Positions 23,981-36,047 of a stretch of 64,000 nt of DNA are shown one piece after another (the first letter of the stretch is position 1; the number at the start of each line of letters is the position of its first letter). The position numbers were made by a program, and so were the translations under genes. Source of the stretch: Heterobilharzia americana. Taxonomy: Eukaryota > Platyhelminthes > Trematoda > Strigeidida > Schistosomatidae. The notes under the pieces are model-generated. The model was not told where the DNA came from and did no database searches. It worked only from the letters and a program-made list of their open reading frames with translations. The DNA is taken from contig OX104134.1 of assembly GCA_944470555.2 (NCBI GenBank), positions 8,411,248 to 8,475,247 on the forward strand, given 5' to 3'.

Positions 23981-26900
23981 AACGAAAGTCCGCTACCTCG
24001 TCGACACCGGCGCAGAAGTTAGCGTTCTTCCAGCAACGACAAAGGAGCGTCATCTCGACCCATCCTTCAATCTTCAAGCAGCCAACGGCAAGGCAATCGC
24101 GACATTCGGGAGACGGTATGCCTACCTCAACTTAGGTTTACGCAAACCTATTCACTGGATTTTCCTCCTGGCAGACGTCTCTATGCCTATCATTGGCATA
24201 GATTTGCTGAACCATTACGATCTACTCGTAGATGCTCGCCGTCGACGACTGATAGATAACAACACAAAGTTATCTATTGGCGGCACCACCTATGTAGGTC
24301 CGAGTTTAGCCATCGTTAGGACTAAACAATCAGACGACGCGTCCTACCAGGCAGTTCTGGAGAAATATCCAGAGTTACAACAACCGAAACACACTCTTCC
24401 GTGCATAACCAGCAATGTTATGCATCACGTCACAACCACAGGTCCACCTGTGGCATCCAAAGCTCGCCGTTTAGCCCCCGATAAGCTGCAAACGGCGAAA
24501 AATGAATTCGACCATATGCTGGAACTGGGCATTATCAGACCGTCAAACAGTCCTTGGGCATCGCCATTGCACATGGTGCCCAAAAAGGATAGCAACGACT
24601 GGCGTCCGACCGGTGATTACCGAAGGCTTAACGCCAAAACAACTCCGGACTGCTACCCTATACCCCACGTTTACGACTTGACCGCAACCTTATGCGGCAT
24701 GAACATTTTCTCGAAAATCGACTTAGTCAAAGCGTACAACCAGATACCTATGGCAGCAGAAGATATCGCGAAAACAGCCATTATTACTCCTTTTGGCCTG
24801 TTTGAATTCCTGCGCATGCCTTTTGGTCTTCGGAATGCAGCACAAACATTCCAACGCTTTATGGACGACGTCTTCCGTGGTCTGAATTTTGTTCATGTCT
24901 ACATAGATGACTGTCTAATTGCGAGTCCAGATAAGGAAACACACCTTAAACATTTGGACCTCGCATTCGAAAGACTCAAAAAACATGGCATCACAGTTAA
25001 CTTACAGAAGTGTGAAATAGGAGTTGAATCACTCAGCTTCCTTGGGCATACCATTGACAACAAAGGTATACGCCCATTGAGAGATAAAGTGGCGGCTATC
25101 ACAAACTATCCAGAGCCGACCACTGTGAAACATCTCCGCACTTTCAATGGCCTGGTAAGTTATTACCGAAGGTTTATCCCTAACTGTGCCTCTGTCATGA
25201 GACCACTCACAGATCTACTTCGAGGAACTGCGAAGTTCGTGTCTCTGGACAACGCGGCTAGACTTGCTTTCTCCAAAGTCAAGGAAGCCATTTCGAACGC
25301 AACCATGCTTATGCATCATGACCCCAATGCTCCTCTGAGTATTGCTGTTGATGCATCTGATTCAGCAATTGGAGCAGTTTTGCAACAGTTGACTGACAAC
25401 CAGTGGCAACCGTTAGCCTTTTTCTCGAGGCGGCTGCAAGACGCGGAAACAAGATACAGTACATTTGGTAGGGAACTCCTAGCCATGTACTGTTCTGTAC
25501 GCCATTTTCGACATTCTGTGGAAGGTCGTGATTTCATTATTTTCACAGACCACAAACCGTTAACGTTTTCCCTCAGCTCGGCGTCTGACAAATACTCCCC
25601 TCGTGAGTCGCGACAGCTGGATTACATTTCCCAGTTCACGTCAGACATCCGCCACATTTCTGGAGCAAACAACTCCGCAGCCGACGCACTATCTCGAATA
25701 GCTTCGATAAACTATATCGAGGGTATTGATCTCGTTGAACTAGCTCGGCGTCAAAAGGAAGACCTTGAGCTGCATCATGAGTTGTCGTCCACAACTCTCA
25801 AACTGCGACTTTGTCCTGTTGGATCAGACAAGGATGCAATTTTGTGCGATGTCTCTGCTAGTCAACCACGCCCAATAGTTCCGAAGAGTTGTCGACGCAA
25901 CGTCTTCAATACGTTGCACAAACTCTCTCATCCAGGTGTACGAGCCACCATTAGGCTTATCGCACAACGTTTCTGCTGGCCTGGGATGAACAAAGACGTT
26001 AAGGAGTGGGCCCAGTCGTGCTTAGCTTGTCAAAAGTGTAAAGTCACGCGACACACGAAAAGCCCTTTAGGCTCATTTCTAGCCCCAGACATGCGTTTCG
26101 ACCACGTCCATATAGATATTGTAGGACCCCTACCAGAATCTAATGGATGTACCTACCTTTTCACCTGTGTTGATCGTTTCACACGATGGCCGGAAGCAGT
26201 ACCCATTAAAGATATTACTGCCGAAACAGTTGCTCGTGTTTTCGTCGAAAGATGGATCGCGAACTTCGGATGTCCATCCTACGTCACAACCGACCGTGGG
26301 CGCCAATTTGAGTGCGGACTATTTCACGCTCTAACGGCACTTTTAGGTTGCACTCGGTTCCGAACGACAGCCTACCATCCACAAGCAAATGGCATGGTAG
26401 AGCGTTTCCATCGACAGCTGAAAGCTTCCCTTTCAGCTACAAACATACCTCAGTGGACCGAGGCTCTGCCTCTAGTCCTACTAGGTATTCGTAACGCGTT
26501 GAAAGTTGATGCTGGATGCACTCCTGCAGAACTCGTCTATGGGACCACTCTTCGCCTACCAGGTGAGTTTGTTTCCCCTTCAACTTTCAAACATGTTTCC
26601 GATAGGGCATCTTATGTGACTAGGCTTACAAACGCAATGCGTTCAGTTAGGCCTTCTCCGATTAGACCGCAAACGACTGATGTTTTCGTCCACCCCAGTT
26701 TACAGAAGACATCACACGTGTTTGTTCGCCACGACGCTGTTCGTCGACCACTTGAACCACCCTACGACGGGCCGTTCAAAGTGATTAAGCGACATGAGAA
26801 ATTCTATGTAATTGAGCGAGGCGGACGCGAAGATACTGTCAGTATCGACCGTTTGAAACCAGCTTATTTCGAAGGCAACCCCATTGTAAGTGACGTTTCA

Positions 26901-27053
26901 GCTCGCTACATCCGGCCGACGGATGACTCAATTATCGAAATTCTCGACGATGTGCCTGGTAATGCACAGCTGCAACAACCAGCGGCGCAACAAAAAACAC
27001 GATCAGGTCGAACCGTCAGGTTCCCAGAGTACCTGAAGTCATATTCAACTTAG
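23778..27053 (+). CDS. Element 1 Pol polyprotein (PR-RT-RNase H-IN)
   Basis: An uninterrupted 1091-codon frame. The first roughly 50 codons overlap gag, so the written ATG is probably not the true start; Pol is likely made as a Gag-Pol fusion. Domains in order are an aspartic protease with [11 protein letters not shown] (DTGA at residues 76-79), and RT with the YIDD catalytic box (residues 375-378) and [18 protein letters not shown] before it. RNase H follows, with [16 protein letters not shown] (about 520) and FTDHKPL, then the integrase zinc finger (H-H-C-C, about 714-755). The integrase core has the D,D-35-E residues in [14 protein letters not shown] and GMVERFHRQ (about 780, 840 and 875). 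A GPF/Y module (GPFKVIKR...SIDRLKP, about 997-1030) comes last. All catalytic residues I can check are present. Length is normal for the clade. Confidence 0.95.
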   Translation: MVALKRNPTGWKTLNGAGFITLTGMKPENVVNHAVLRRTELGKRSRRHVLTATVAGGKSRLLYVTDIKTKVRYLVDTGAEVSVLPATTKERHLDPSFNLQAANGKAIATFGRRYAYLNLGLRKPIHWIFLLADVSMPIIGIDLLNHYDLLVDARRRRLIDNNTKLSIGGTTYVGPSLAIVRTKQSDDASYQAVLEKYPELQQPKHTLPCITSNVMHHVTTTGPPVASKARRLAPDKLQTAKNEFDHMLELGIIRPSNSPWASPLHMVPKKDSNDWRPTGDYRRLNAKTTPDCYPIPHVYDLTATLCGMNIFSKIDLVKAYNQIPMAAEDIAKTAIITPFGLFEFLRMPFGLRNAAQTFQRFMDDVFRGLNFVHVYIDDCLIASPDKETHLKHLDLAFERLKKHGITVNLQKCEIGVESLSFLGHTIDNKGIRPLRDKVAAITNYPEPTTVKHLRTFNGLVSYYRRFIPNCASVMRPLTDLLRGTAKFVSLDNAARLAFSKVKEAISNATMLMHHDPNAPLSIAVDASDSAIGAVLQQLTDNQWQPLAFFSRRLQDAETRYSTFGRELLAMYCSVRHFRHSVEGRDFIIFTDHKPLTFSLSSASDKYSPRESRQLDYISQFTSDIRHISGANNSAADALSRIASINYIEGIDLVELARRQKEDLELHHELSSTTLKLRLCPVGSDKDAILCDVSASQPRPIVPKSCRRNVFNTLHKLSHPGVRATIRLIAQRFCWPGMNKDVKEWAQSCLACQKCKVTRHTKSPLGSFLAPDMRFDHVHIDIVGPLPESNGCTYLFTCVDRFTRWPEAVPIKDITAETVARVFVERWIANFGCPSYVTTDRGRQFECGLFHALTALLGCTRFRTTAYHPQANGMVERFHRQLKASLSATNIPQWTEALPLVLLGIRNALKVDAGCTPAELVYGTTLRLPGEFVSPSTFKHVSDRASYVTRLTNAMRSVRPSPIRPQTTDVFVHPSLQKTSHVFVRHDAVRRPLEPPYDGPFKVIKRHEKFYVIERGGREDTVSIDRLKPAYFEGNPIVSDVSARYIRPTDDSIIEILDDVPGNAQLQQPAAQQKTRSGRTVRFPEYLKSYST

Positions 27054-27440
27054 CTATGTGTGTGCCAACCATTTTTTTCGAGGCACTATTTTTCTTATTT
27101 ACCGGCACAAACCCTCGTACACTTTGCCTTTTTATATCAATTTTTATTTACCATGTAATAAAAACTAAAAAAACGGCGAAGATAAGCGTAAATTTTTCTT
27201 TTTCGACACGTTTATATATAAATAATTCCCATTTTTACGCAACGTTTTCGTGGTATTAAAGACTTTTATTTATATTCCAGGTGCAACGAGCACTGGACGG
27301 AACGTCGAAAGGAACAGATGACCGCGACCGACGTACAATTTCATTTATTGTATTTTATTTATTTAATCGCCACGACACCCTAGAATAAGGTTCAGACAAC
27401 CAGGGGCCACCTCACGCAGTGAGCCCATCGGAGAGTTTTA

Positions 27441-27459
27441 CCAGTGGAGAAACCACTGG
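27441..27459 (+). other. Perfect hairpin in element 1 3' region
   Basis: CCAGTGG and CCACTGG form a 7-bp stem around AGAAA, followed by GTTTTT. It sits 60-80 bp before the 3' LTR. A role in packaging, RNA stability or priming is possible but unproven. Confidence 0.4.
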
Positions 27460-27504
27460 GTTTTTACTTCCGGCTGGTATCGTCTTAGGGTCCTCACGAA
27501 CCCA

Positions 27505-27521
27505 CTAGGGGGGGAGTGATC
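27505..27521 (+). other. Polypurine tract of element 1
   Basis: A run of eight or more G residues within AGGGGGGGGAGTGATC lies directly before the 3' LTR at 27522. This is the expected place and composition for the plus-strand primer of an LTR element. Confidence 0.8.
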
Positions 27522-27864
27522 TGTAGCGTCATACACTTCCCCAAAATCAATAGCCTAGGGTTTGACGACTTCGACATTGATGCTGACCTTGATAGTTTAA
27601 CTGGACTCGCTAAGCTGAAGGCATCCGGTCAAGCATCCTCGCCATTTGGCACGCTGTCGTGTTACGTTGCATTGCTCGTATTCGACTCTCTAGCCAGTTA
27701 GTTGGAACGCATCGGTATTTTGGCATAACCATCCAAATATACTATTCCATCCGACTACGCTATCGTGTTCTTCCTTGGTCTCGTATTCGTGGGTATATAA
27801 CAAGTTCGAATAATTAGTGATTGGTCTTTGCGTCTGTCAAGTTCGCACCAGGACAAATCCTAAA
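27522..27864 (+). repeat. 3' LTR of element 1
   Basis: A 343-bp copy of 22632-22974 with no difference seen. It is followed by AAGT (27865-27868), the second copy of the target duplication. The old CR1-like sequence resumes after it. Confidence 0.97.
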
Positions 27865-29900
27865 AAGTTATTTGCAGTTGACAAGGACTTCAAGTGCGAC
27901 AAATGGTATCGAAGCGTCCAAGAATACTTTTACTACCAATTGTCCCCCGTTTTTTGATTTCGACAGAAAACAGGAGGAAAGACGGGGATTTAGGAACAGG
28001 GAGGTTACTGATGGATAGTGGCCTGAGGATCGCTTCTTGGGACACTCTCATCCTTGCACTCTCCCAAGCCAATCAAATTCCGTTTACTTTAGCACAGAAT
28101 TCTCTATCCTCTAGATAGTCTGTGAACAACAAGATGGGTCGCTCAGCGCTGCCTATTTTCGCAAGTTTAATGAACATGCTGCAGTGTGGGGAGCTATCGG
28201 AGGCGTTGCCTAGTTCCAGAAAGATAACGTGAACTGATTTCTTGTTGTCTCACCCACTGGTCCAGTTATCATAAATGGTCAGCAAGTTTGTGGCACATGA
28301 CCATCGAATTCTGAAGCTTTTGAATGAGATAAAGGATATTGTTTGCGTTGGGGTAGTCCCAAACAACATCTCCGGCTAGGCCTTTCAGTACCTTGGATAA
28401 TGCATGGAGTAACGCTATTGGGCTGTAACTTCATGGCCCTCTCGGTCTCCTCCCCTGAAGATTGGTAAAAGGATAGTGCACCGACATTCTTTATGAGTTG
28501 ACATACTCCCAGTGGGCTGTTGGACAGGTTGTATATGGGCATGCTCAGTGCTTCGTCACAATATATATATTGCCACGATACAGCTACCTCCTTATTCTGA
28601 ATGTTTGAAATTCTCTCAGGCACTTGGTCTGATGAAATCCCTTATTTCATCAGATTAATGTCACAGTTCTTATATTTCGTTACATCACTGAACATTGGTG
28701 CAGTATGTGCTGTATACCCCATGTAACTTCATTCAACTTTCTTGGCAAACACCACACGTACTCATATCACAACAATATTGAGGCTGATTTCTTTTATATA
28801 CATGGTGCAGCGAGCAACTCGATCAATTACTTTTTGGATCCTCTGTTGCTCGTCTTTTGGTTTGCTCGCTGCTGACGTGTGTTTGGTTGACGCGTATTGG
28901 TTAGGGTGAGGCCTGTAACATTCTAATCAAACAGAGGTGATATCTGCTTGTGTTACCCGATTTACTTTGGAACACGCTTTGAACTAATACCTTTGCGTAT
29001 GCACACCAAGGGGAACATTACTGTGCTAAGCCGCTCATCATGCCGGCTGCTCAGTAGTTCCACAATCTTACGGCTGCTCAGGGCTTCTTTGCTCGGCCCT
29101 GTGGTCATGTTTGAACCTTTGTTCATAGGTTTTCGTCGTGATATAAATCTGCGTAGGCCTTCTGGGTCGTAGCTCAGCTGTTTTCTAGGGTTACTGTGCT
29201 ATTTGTACTTGTTAATCTGAACACTTGTATCACATAGGTTGTGCAACTCCTTGTAGCTAAGACTGTCCCATTCCTTGTGAGATGGGCACCACTTATTTCA
29301 TGCTCTCTTCTTCCTCTTCATTTGCCTTTGAGTTGAGCCAATAGTCCAACAGCGTTCGACAAACGGCCATCCGCCCATTTTCGCAACTGTTTTCGATGGC
29401 GCCCCAGATAATATCTTCATTATGTATCCAGTGGACATCTACAAATAGGCAGTGCCATTCTTGTGTCCCTGGAGTATCCAGGAGCCCATCGTTCATGCGC
29501 TGGTGTTCTGCCTTCTCTTAACAGCCGAGTGCCCCTAACTATTCTGTTGGCAGTTTCTCCTTGGTTATCAGGGAGAATCTTACCAATGCGTGGCCACTTT
29601 TGTCGTCGGGGGGTTGGACACATAGTCCACCAAAATATCACCACCCTTTGAAAAATGGTCAACTCGTGATCCTTTTCCACGTGGTCCCCATCGTGTGTTT
29701 CCCCAACTTTCTCCACTAATCCTGCCGCCATAAAATTTGTCTCTAAGTCTCTACTCAAAAGATTTATACCTAAAGCTTGCCTTCTATTGCGGGTTAAACT
29801 ATTCTGGAATAGAAAAATATTAACCGTTCCCAAAGCACCAAGCCGAGAGTTCGTTTTCTACATATCAGCATCAGTGTTTCATTTGTGGGAAGGAACCTTG
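27865..29900 (-). mobile_element. CR1-like non-LTR element, RT and upstream part, decayed
   Basis: Minus-strand reading shows RT blocks of CR1/jockey type broken across frames. SLTPVL-like and LSHSKASEFDGHVPQT segments lie at 28279-28440. NLLTIYDNWT with a following DNKKSV lies near 28230-28280, FTDYLEDRE near 28090-28120, and a degenerate VPQGSVLGPLLF region followed by a FADD-like segment at 27890-28072. 29290-29833 probably holds the endonuclease end, but too degraded to prove. Element 1 inserted within its RT. It is clearly dead and older than element 1. Confidence 0.6.
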
Positions 29901-31190
29901 GAGATCCAAATCGCTAAGTCATGAGTTTGTGCATCAGTCAACTGTAGATCTAGAGCTACTAGGGCCTATAGAATCCCATGAGTCTTGCAAAATGCCTTTT
30001 ACAGTTACGGTGACAATACATTCCGGATGTAATACCCTGTGGAAACTGCATAAATACTCTTTCATAAGTCCTTAAATTAGATAACGTGTTACTTCAGGTA
30101 ATTTTCTGTTTTGCACATCCATAATACCTAATAACCTTTGTAATTCAGACATCACTTTGATGGAAATTTACCGTGATTCACCTCCACTATATTCTTTCCG
30201 TTTTCACCTCCACCTGAGATTCACATATTCCGACTCTTTTTATAATAATAATAATAATATATATATATATTTCATACAACATAGGTTGCACGAATATAAA
30301 CCAGTTTGCAGGTTTGATCATTTTGGTAATGTGAAATGACTATTATGTACGACGTTAAGCCATACATTAGATACCGTTATTCATGGCATATAAGAGGTGT
30401 GTTGAAGCAGGCTCAGTTCGAATTTAGGGATTATTCGGTTATTGCCTGAATCTTCCAATATTCTTGAAGGCGGGGCCGCATCACAGTCATGACCCTGAGG
30501 TGTGCACGTTCGTCATAAGGTTTTGATGGCAAAATTCCCGCTGACAAACGCGATTTATAGGATTCCATTCGAATGCAGGACTGGTTAGGTAAACCTGAAG
30601 AGTGAATAACAAAAGCGAGCAGCAGGTGAAATTCGAAACAGGAGCACAAAAATGCGCAGGAGCAGATTAACCACGATGCATGTGGGTGACTTCTTTGTAC
30701 TGACTGCAGAACGTACTTGAAGAAGTATCCAGAACCAGCTGTTTAGAGGTAAGCTTAGGTGGGAAAAGATGAAGGTGCGCACGACGGTAAAAAACGTTTA
30801 CAGAACACCCATCTCCATTTCCTAAACTCATTAGCGATCTACCCTAGAAAAGTACCCCTCAAGTTTCGTCGTCATCATATCCGTTGGTCCATCAAATCGT
30901 ATTGCGGAGACTAAATCTGTAGTTAACCAAACCCAATAACAGATTTAGCGAACCCTACCTTTGAATATATTTACGGTGCTTCCCAACCAGACTTCTGTCT
31001 CTTTAGGCATTTCTCATCTCCCTCCCGTTCACGGTTAGTGGTGACAGTTGGCAGAGACTGAATTATTTATGTCGCTTGCTTCTTGGTCCGCTACGAATTA
31101 ATGGTAAGCCCTTTATATTAGATGTAGCATCAGCAACCAAGGTTTCGCCGTGCATTCTTGCATAGTTTTTCATCTGCACCATCTACTTGC
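29900..31190. other. No supported gene
   Basis: No motif was recognised on either strand. A short mixed AAT/AT microsatellite lies at about 30241-30270. The start of the old gypsy-like element cannot be placed precisely and may fall in this stretch. Confidence 0.4.
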
Positions 31191-34100
31191 TGATGTTTCT
31201 GTGATTAACATGAGTTCCCCAAGTCGTGCACTGCAAAACTGTCCAAGCGACCACGGAGAAAGCGACACTCAGATAACTTCATTGTACTCCATTTCTGACC
31301 TATGTTTTCCACCGTATGCTTCCGAAAACACACGCATAGTCCACCTAAAATGAGGCTGATTTCGTGCCCCTTGCTGACCGATCCCGAGCATCAGAACCTG
31401 CCTTAGTTGTTGGAGCACTGCTCATTGAGGTTGCTACCGAAATTTACGAGTTAATAGATCATGTTCCCGAAAAGTAACATTATGATAAGTTGAGAAGCTC
31501 AGTCACACAGCGGATATCCATTTCAGGTGAAAAATGCTCACAACACCTTACTGTTAGTGAGTTGAGCGATAGAAAATTCTGCAATTTCTGAGGCACATGT
31601 GACGACTGGTTGGACCATTTAATTAAATGAGTCGCCTCTACAATAAATGTAACTGCATGAGTTGCCTAGTAACACCTGTCAAATACCCAGTGTACCTGAA
31701 GCTATTGAGCCAGCGGGCTCAGCGAGTATAGTTAACAGAGTGGTGGACGTATACCTTGACAACCCTGTCAATGATAGGTTGTCGGCGAATTCAACACAGA
31801 ACAGTCAAAGCAGCATTCCCATGGCCCCTTAAACTTACCTTGTTTGGAGTTATGGCTGGGCGCATTGACTAGAAACTGGTATTTCCACTGTACTTGTTCA
31901 AAATCTAGGGTCTATTTCTGACAGGCTCTCGCGTGTCAGAAGGCGGTTTGGCACACCAAACGCCTCGCAAAACGACTGCTAACACCATCTCAGCTTTTAT
32001 CACAAGGTTAGCACGTGCGCAATGCGTTGTAGCTCCGACAACAGCCCATCATCAGCCCATGGAAATTTGATAGATAGATAACGTTAAATATGGTTGGTAC
32101 TGGCAACCACTTCCGTCTCCTCTCTTACTTGACCCATAAGCTTCAGATTTCCAACTTTTGGCCGACATGGGTGCCGGCGTTAGCCTCATTCTGCTTTTAT
32201 TATCGCGGTGACAGCCTCCGACACCGAGTGAATCTTCCCTTTACACCGAAGGAACGCGTGCGCCAACTTTCCGCAAGCAATCACAAATACTGGACCTTGA
32301 CTAACTCCACCAATTCTTGCGGATCTTCATCACTGCCAATGCATATCACCCTATCTAGGTGTTTACTTGCAGAGTGGTTTCAGCCTACTAATTGACATCA
32401 GCAAGAATAAACTGACTAATGCGTGCATCAGATTAATCCATTCACTGGGCCTGCCCTGAGAAACCTGAAGATGACACACATGCCTACTGCTGAAATTCCC
32501 GACTATTGCTCAACCCAACCGCTAGATAGAATAAATACTCCATATCACCATACATAAAGTCGTCACCAAAGTCCAAAATCTCCGCGAACCATCCCTGAGC
32601 CTGCCACCAGATAAACTACCATCTACAAAAGAAGAATCTGAACGTATGATGCAGATGTGTGTCATACGAAAGTCTGACAGTTAATCGGTTTCTCTGCTCC
32701 ACGCGGTTCCGAAAAAAGATCATGATTGGTGGTCGTTCGGCGACAACCGCTTGTTAAATGGTACAACCGTTCCCTATCTATATACTGTACCGCACCTGAA
32801 TGACTTTCCCTTCTTTCTGCATAAGAAAAGACATTCTTCAAGATGTATTCAGTTTGGTCATATTATTGGATATCAGTTGAACTAGAATGCATTCAGAAAA
32901 CCGCAATAATAACCTAATACGGATTATCCTGATTTCTGAGAACGCGTTGTGTTCTTCAGAATGCTGCGCAATCATTTCAGCGACCGGAACATACAAGGTC
33001 CAAGTTTTTTTGTCTACGTAGGTGATGTTCTGATAGCAGTTACAAACTAGGAGAATTGTTCGAACATTTTGACATGTTGTTGCGGCGTTTTCAACAGTGT
33101 GCTGTAGCTATTAACTCGAATGAGGTTTTTGGGGCAATCACCACTAGAATTTTCAGGATTTGTCCCGGTGCGAACTTGACAGACGCGAAGACCAATCACT
33201 GATTATTCAGACTTGCTATATACCCACGAGTACTGGGCCAAGGAAGAACACGATAGCGTAGTCGGATGGAACAGTATATTTGGATGGTTGTGTCAAGATA
33301 CCGATGCGTTCCAACTAACTGGCTAAAGAGTCAAATACGAGCAGTGCAACGTAACACGACAGCGTGCCAAGTGGCGGGGATGCTTGACCGGATGCCTTCA
33401 GCTTAGCGAGTCCAGTTAAACCATCAAGGTCAACATCAATGTCAAAAGTCGTCAAACCCTGGCTATTGATTTGGGGGGAGTGTGTGACGCTACAAATTCT
33501 TTGGACATAGTACAACGGCTGATGCTATAGGGACCGTACAAGATAAGACTGAAGCACTTAAAAAGCTTCCAAAAGCCAACTTACCGAACAAACTTCGAAC
33601 TATTGTCCAGAAACGTTCAACTCCTCTCACCGTTTCGTTCCACCATGTGCATCACAACGGCTGACAGATCTCTTCAAAGGTAGCCAGAAGAAATTTGTCA
33701 TCAAGGACCGAGAAGGGGACGCTGTTAATAACACCAAGGTAGCGATTCCAAAAGTTACGATACTGTCGTATATGGATCTAGCACCATCCCTACTTCTCTG
33801 AACAGACACGTCTCAGGCAGCAGTGGGTGTTGTTTTGTGGCTGAAAAATCATCATGACTTTATCTCACCAGCATCCTTCTCTAAAAAGCCATGGCCTGTT
33901 CAAACCCTGCACGGTGCCTTTAGGAAAGCGATGAAAGCTGTCTACCCAGCCGTCACGGATTTCAGTTATCTGTTGTGATGTTGTGGTTACACCATCCTCA
34001 CCGATCACAAATCATTATGCCATGCACCCAGTGCGTCACACGGTAAGCGCTCTCTACAAGTGACAGAAACTTCGACCATATCAGTCCTCCACGGACAGTA

Positions 34101-34480
34101 CGTTTGTGTGAACCTAATGGGATCTCCTCCGACATCGAAAGGACTTACTCATGTACCGTAACTGATCATTTCAGAAGATAGGCCATCATCTGCCTTATGA
34201 ACGACATTTCTGCTGAAAACACTGCAGTAGTTTTCTTCAAAATTTTAATCGCCTCCTTGGAGTACATCATATCCACACGACAGCATACTACCCTACAGCT
34301 AATTGTCTGATGCATAGATTTCACCGACAACTGAGGGGCCTAATGATATCACAGCCCACCTGCACTATATCCACATCGGAGTCTTAAGCTAATTAACGTT
34401 GTAATGTACCTTACCGAGTACTCAAACGTGTCCACAGATTGTGCGAAAAGTCTCAGCTGGAGGAATTCAACAAACCAGGT
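31190..34480 (+). mobile_element. Old, heavily decayed gypsy-like element
   Basis: Plus-strand islands in gypsy order are visible across frames. Gag capsid-like sequence lies at about 31380-31600 (VATEIYELIDH, then YDKLRSSVTQRISISGEKC). The protease lies at about 32100-32330, with its active site changed to ADMGAG. RT follows at about 32700-33150 and 33499-33700 (VPKKDHDW, then FVYVGDVLIA where a YxDD box belongs), then RNase H at about 33790-34080 (SQAAVGVVLWL, ILTDHKSL) and integrase remnants at about 34180-34480 (CLMNDISAENTA). Catalytic residues are lost in protease and RT. It is the oldest LTR element in the window and was later hit by a solo LTR. Its own LTRs were not found. Confidence 0.7.
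33152..33494 (-). repeat. Solo LTR of the element 1 family
   Basis: Exactly 343 bp, the length of the element 1 LTR, in reverse orientation, with roughly twenty scattered differences from it. It is flanked by AATT at 33148-33151 and 33495-33498. Closing the gap at one AATT restores a continuous gypsy RT reading (SLEF before, FxGH after), so the insertion point lies inside the older element's RT. Solo LTRs arise by recombination between the two LTRs of a full element. The differences show it is older than element 1. Confidence 0.93.
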
Positions 34481-34985
34481 AGCGGAATGTCCATGAGAAA
34501 GCGTCAGAGCTCAGAGAATACCAAAGCACTTTCATTACGAATAGTGTGTCTCTCAAGAGATCCAGGAATACATTGAGGACCTCTATCAAGGCGTTCCAGT
34601 AGGGTTGACTTTCCACCCATTATTTGTAAAGAAAATGGGCCTGAAAAGATATACTTTTCATTTTGGTGCCGCAGGCTTCTGCAATTCGTCGCAACTGATG
34701 GTGAGTAGCAGGTGTTAAATTGTTCAAAAATTCTTCGGCAGTCCTTCATTTCGGCATTTTAATCCGTAGCAGTTTTTGGCTGCCCAGGTTTTTAAATCTA
34801 ACCTTTACCGAAACATTCACAATGGTGACAGCCTGTGTTTCTCCAGTTAATACAGTTGTACCTCGAGGAGTTCTACCTGCATCTAAAAGACAATACAGAC
34901 TAAGTGTCGCGAACCCGTCATCAGTATATAGCAGTGATGCTTTTAATTCTCTAACCTCCCTTTGAAACATTTTGTAGTGTACTCA
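34480..34985. other. Unclassified stretch
   Basis: A minus frame at 34746-34970 (74 codons) and overlapping plus frames show no recognised domain. It lies between the end of the old gypsy element and an RTE family II derivative, and could be either flank or degraded 3' region. Confidence 0.3.
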
Positions 34986-34989
34986 GTAA

Positions 34990-35400
34990 TGAATAAAGAG
35001 GGAAGGTTGGGCATAGGGCTACAATCCTACACCGTAAAGCCAATCCACTCCCTGAAGAAACTTTAAAGCACAGACAAAATGTAAAAAATGAAAACAAACT
35101 TGTTCCTCACTGGGATCGGAAAAACTAAATGACCACGGTTGGTGAAAGCCTTCGGGAAGCCAGTTGGCCGATGTGTTTTCCCTCTCTCGATGAAGGCGTC
35201 ATGAAAAGCATTTCCAACAAACTACAGACACACTCCATGAGCTGCCGCCTACGCTCATTCGATACTGAAGATCAGATGGCCAGAAAGAATAAGAATGAGC
35301 GACAAGGAACTCTGGCTGTCTGTCTGGCTGGCAACGAACCAACCAAGAACCCATCGCCCAACAAATATGCAGAAGAGAGTGGAGACGGATTGGATATCAA
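34990..35400 (+). mobile_element. Internally deleted RTE family II derivative
   Basis: 34990-35205 matches, on the plus strand, the 5' untranslated region and the first endonuclease codons of the family II copies (compare the reverse complement of 62740-62930). At about 35205 it jumps to the late RT region (ISNKLQTHS, then EDQMARKNKNERQGTL), which in the copy at 52452-53610 lies at 53170-53370. Endonuclease and most of RT are missing. It stops at about 35391, inside the WRWIG-type segment, next to the 188-bp repeat. It is a dead derivative or a non-autonomous sublineage. Confidence 0.75.
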
Positions 35401-35404
35401 GCTG

Positions 35405-35592
35405 TGAAATCTGACTCCAAATTTATATACGTGTCCAGATACACTATCGCCTGTTTATAATTCCCGACACTGCTGATCCACCTACATCAGACAGTGTAGA
35501 TATCAGGAGTTAACGCGAAGTATGTATCAGGATGTTGTATTGGTCAATGAGCGGGCAAAAAGTCTTTATCAGTACAACTAAACAAAAAATGT
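35405..35592. repeat. 188-bp direct repeat, copy 1
   Basis: Identical at every base to 44801-44988, in the same orientation (offset 9396). Read on the minus strand it contains a TATATAAA box. It lies just outside the 3' end of element 2 and may be its LTR; the alternative is a dispersed repeat. Clean TG...CA ends and a target duplication were not found. Confidence 0.9.
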
Positions 35593-36047
35593 CCACTCAG
35601 TTGTTACATACATCAACACAATACAGTGAAATAAAATGCTACATAAGTCCTTCCCCAGAATACAGACATAAGAGGGAATATCTGTGTTCGATATAAAATT
35701 TTATGGGAAAGGTCAATTTATTTTGAAGATATTCGAAATGTAGAAGGAATGTTAAGGATATCTATTATCAGGATGAAAACTGATTGGAAGAGTGTCTATA
35801 TAAAATGAAGTGTATGATATTTGAAACACTAAAATAACTTTACCGAAGTGATAATATATCCGGAGAAAAAAAAATGACAACCAAAATCGTATTACCTGGA
35901 ACACTGCTAAGAAATGAGAGATTCGGAAGTCCGTGGTGCCTGGGAAAAAATTTTTTGGTGTATGCGGAAAAGTCTGGCAAAATCGTGTGGTCATGTTTTC
36001 AACAAGGTATTGAGCAAAAAAACGATAATGTTACCAGGGAATTGGTT

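Larger units (their letters stand above)
22632..27864 (+). mobile_element. Element 1: complete CsRn1/Boudicca-like Ty3/gypsy LTR retrotransposon
   Basis: The 5233-bp element has two 343-bp LTRs that match at every position I compared. It is flanked by a 4-bp duplication AAGT (22628-22631 and 27865-27868). Inside, in order, are a tRNA-Trp-like primer site, gag, pol (protease, RT, RNase H, integrase with GPF/Y module), a polypurine tract and the 3' LTR. LTR identity indicates a very recent insertion. It sits inside an old CR1-like element. The CsRn1/Boudicca clade is known from Clonorchis and Schistosoma; assignment here rests on the primer type, the unusual Gag knuckle and domain order. One frameshift is seen in gag. 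Confidence 0.95.

Noticed and set aside
30840..30900. GACGAAAC on the minus strand as a third hammerhead
   Set aside because: The CUGANGA core and stem II are missing; the match is limited to a few bases.
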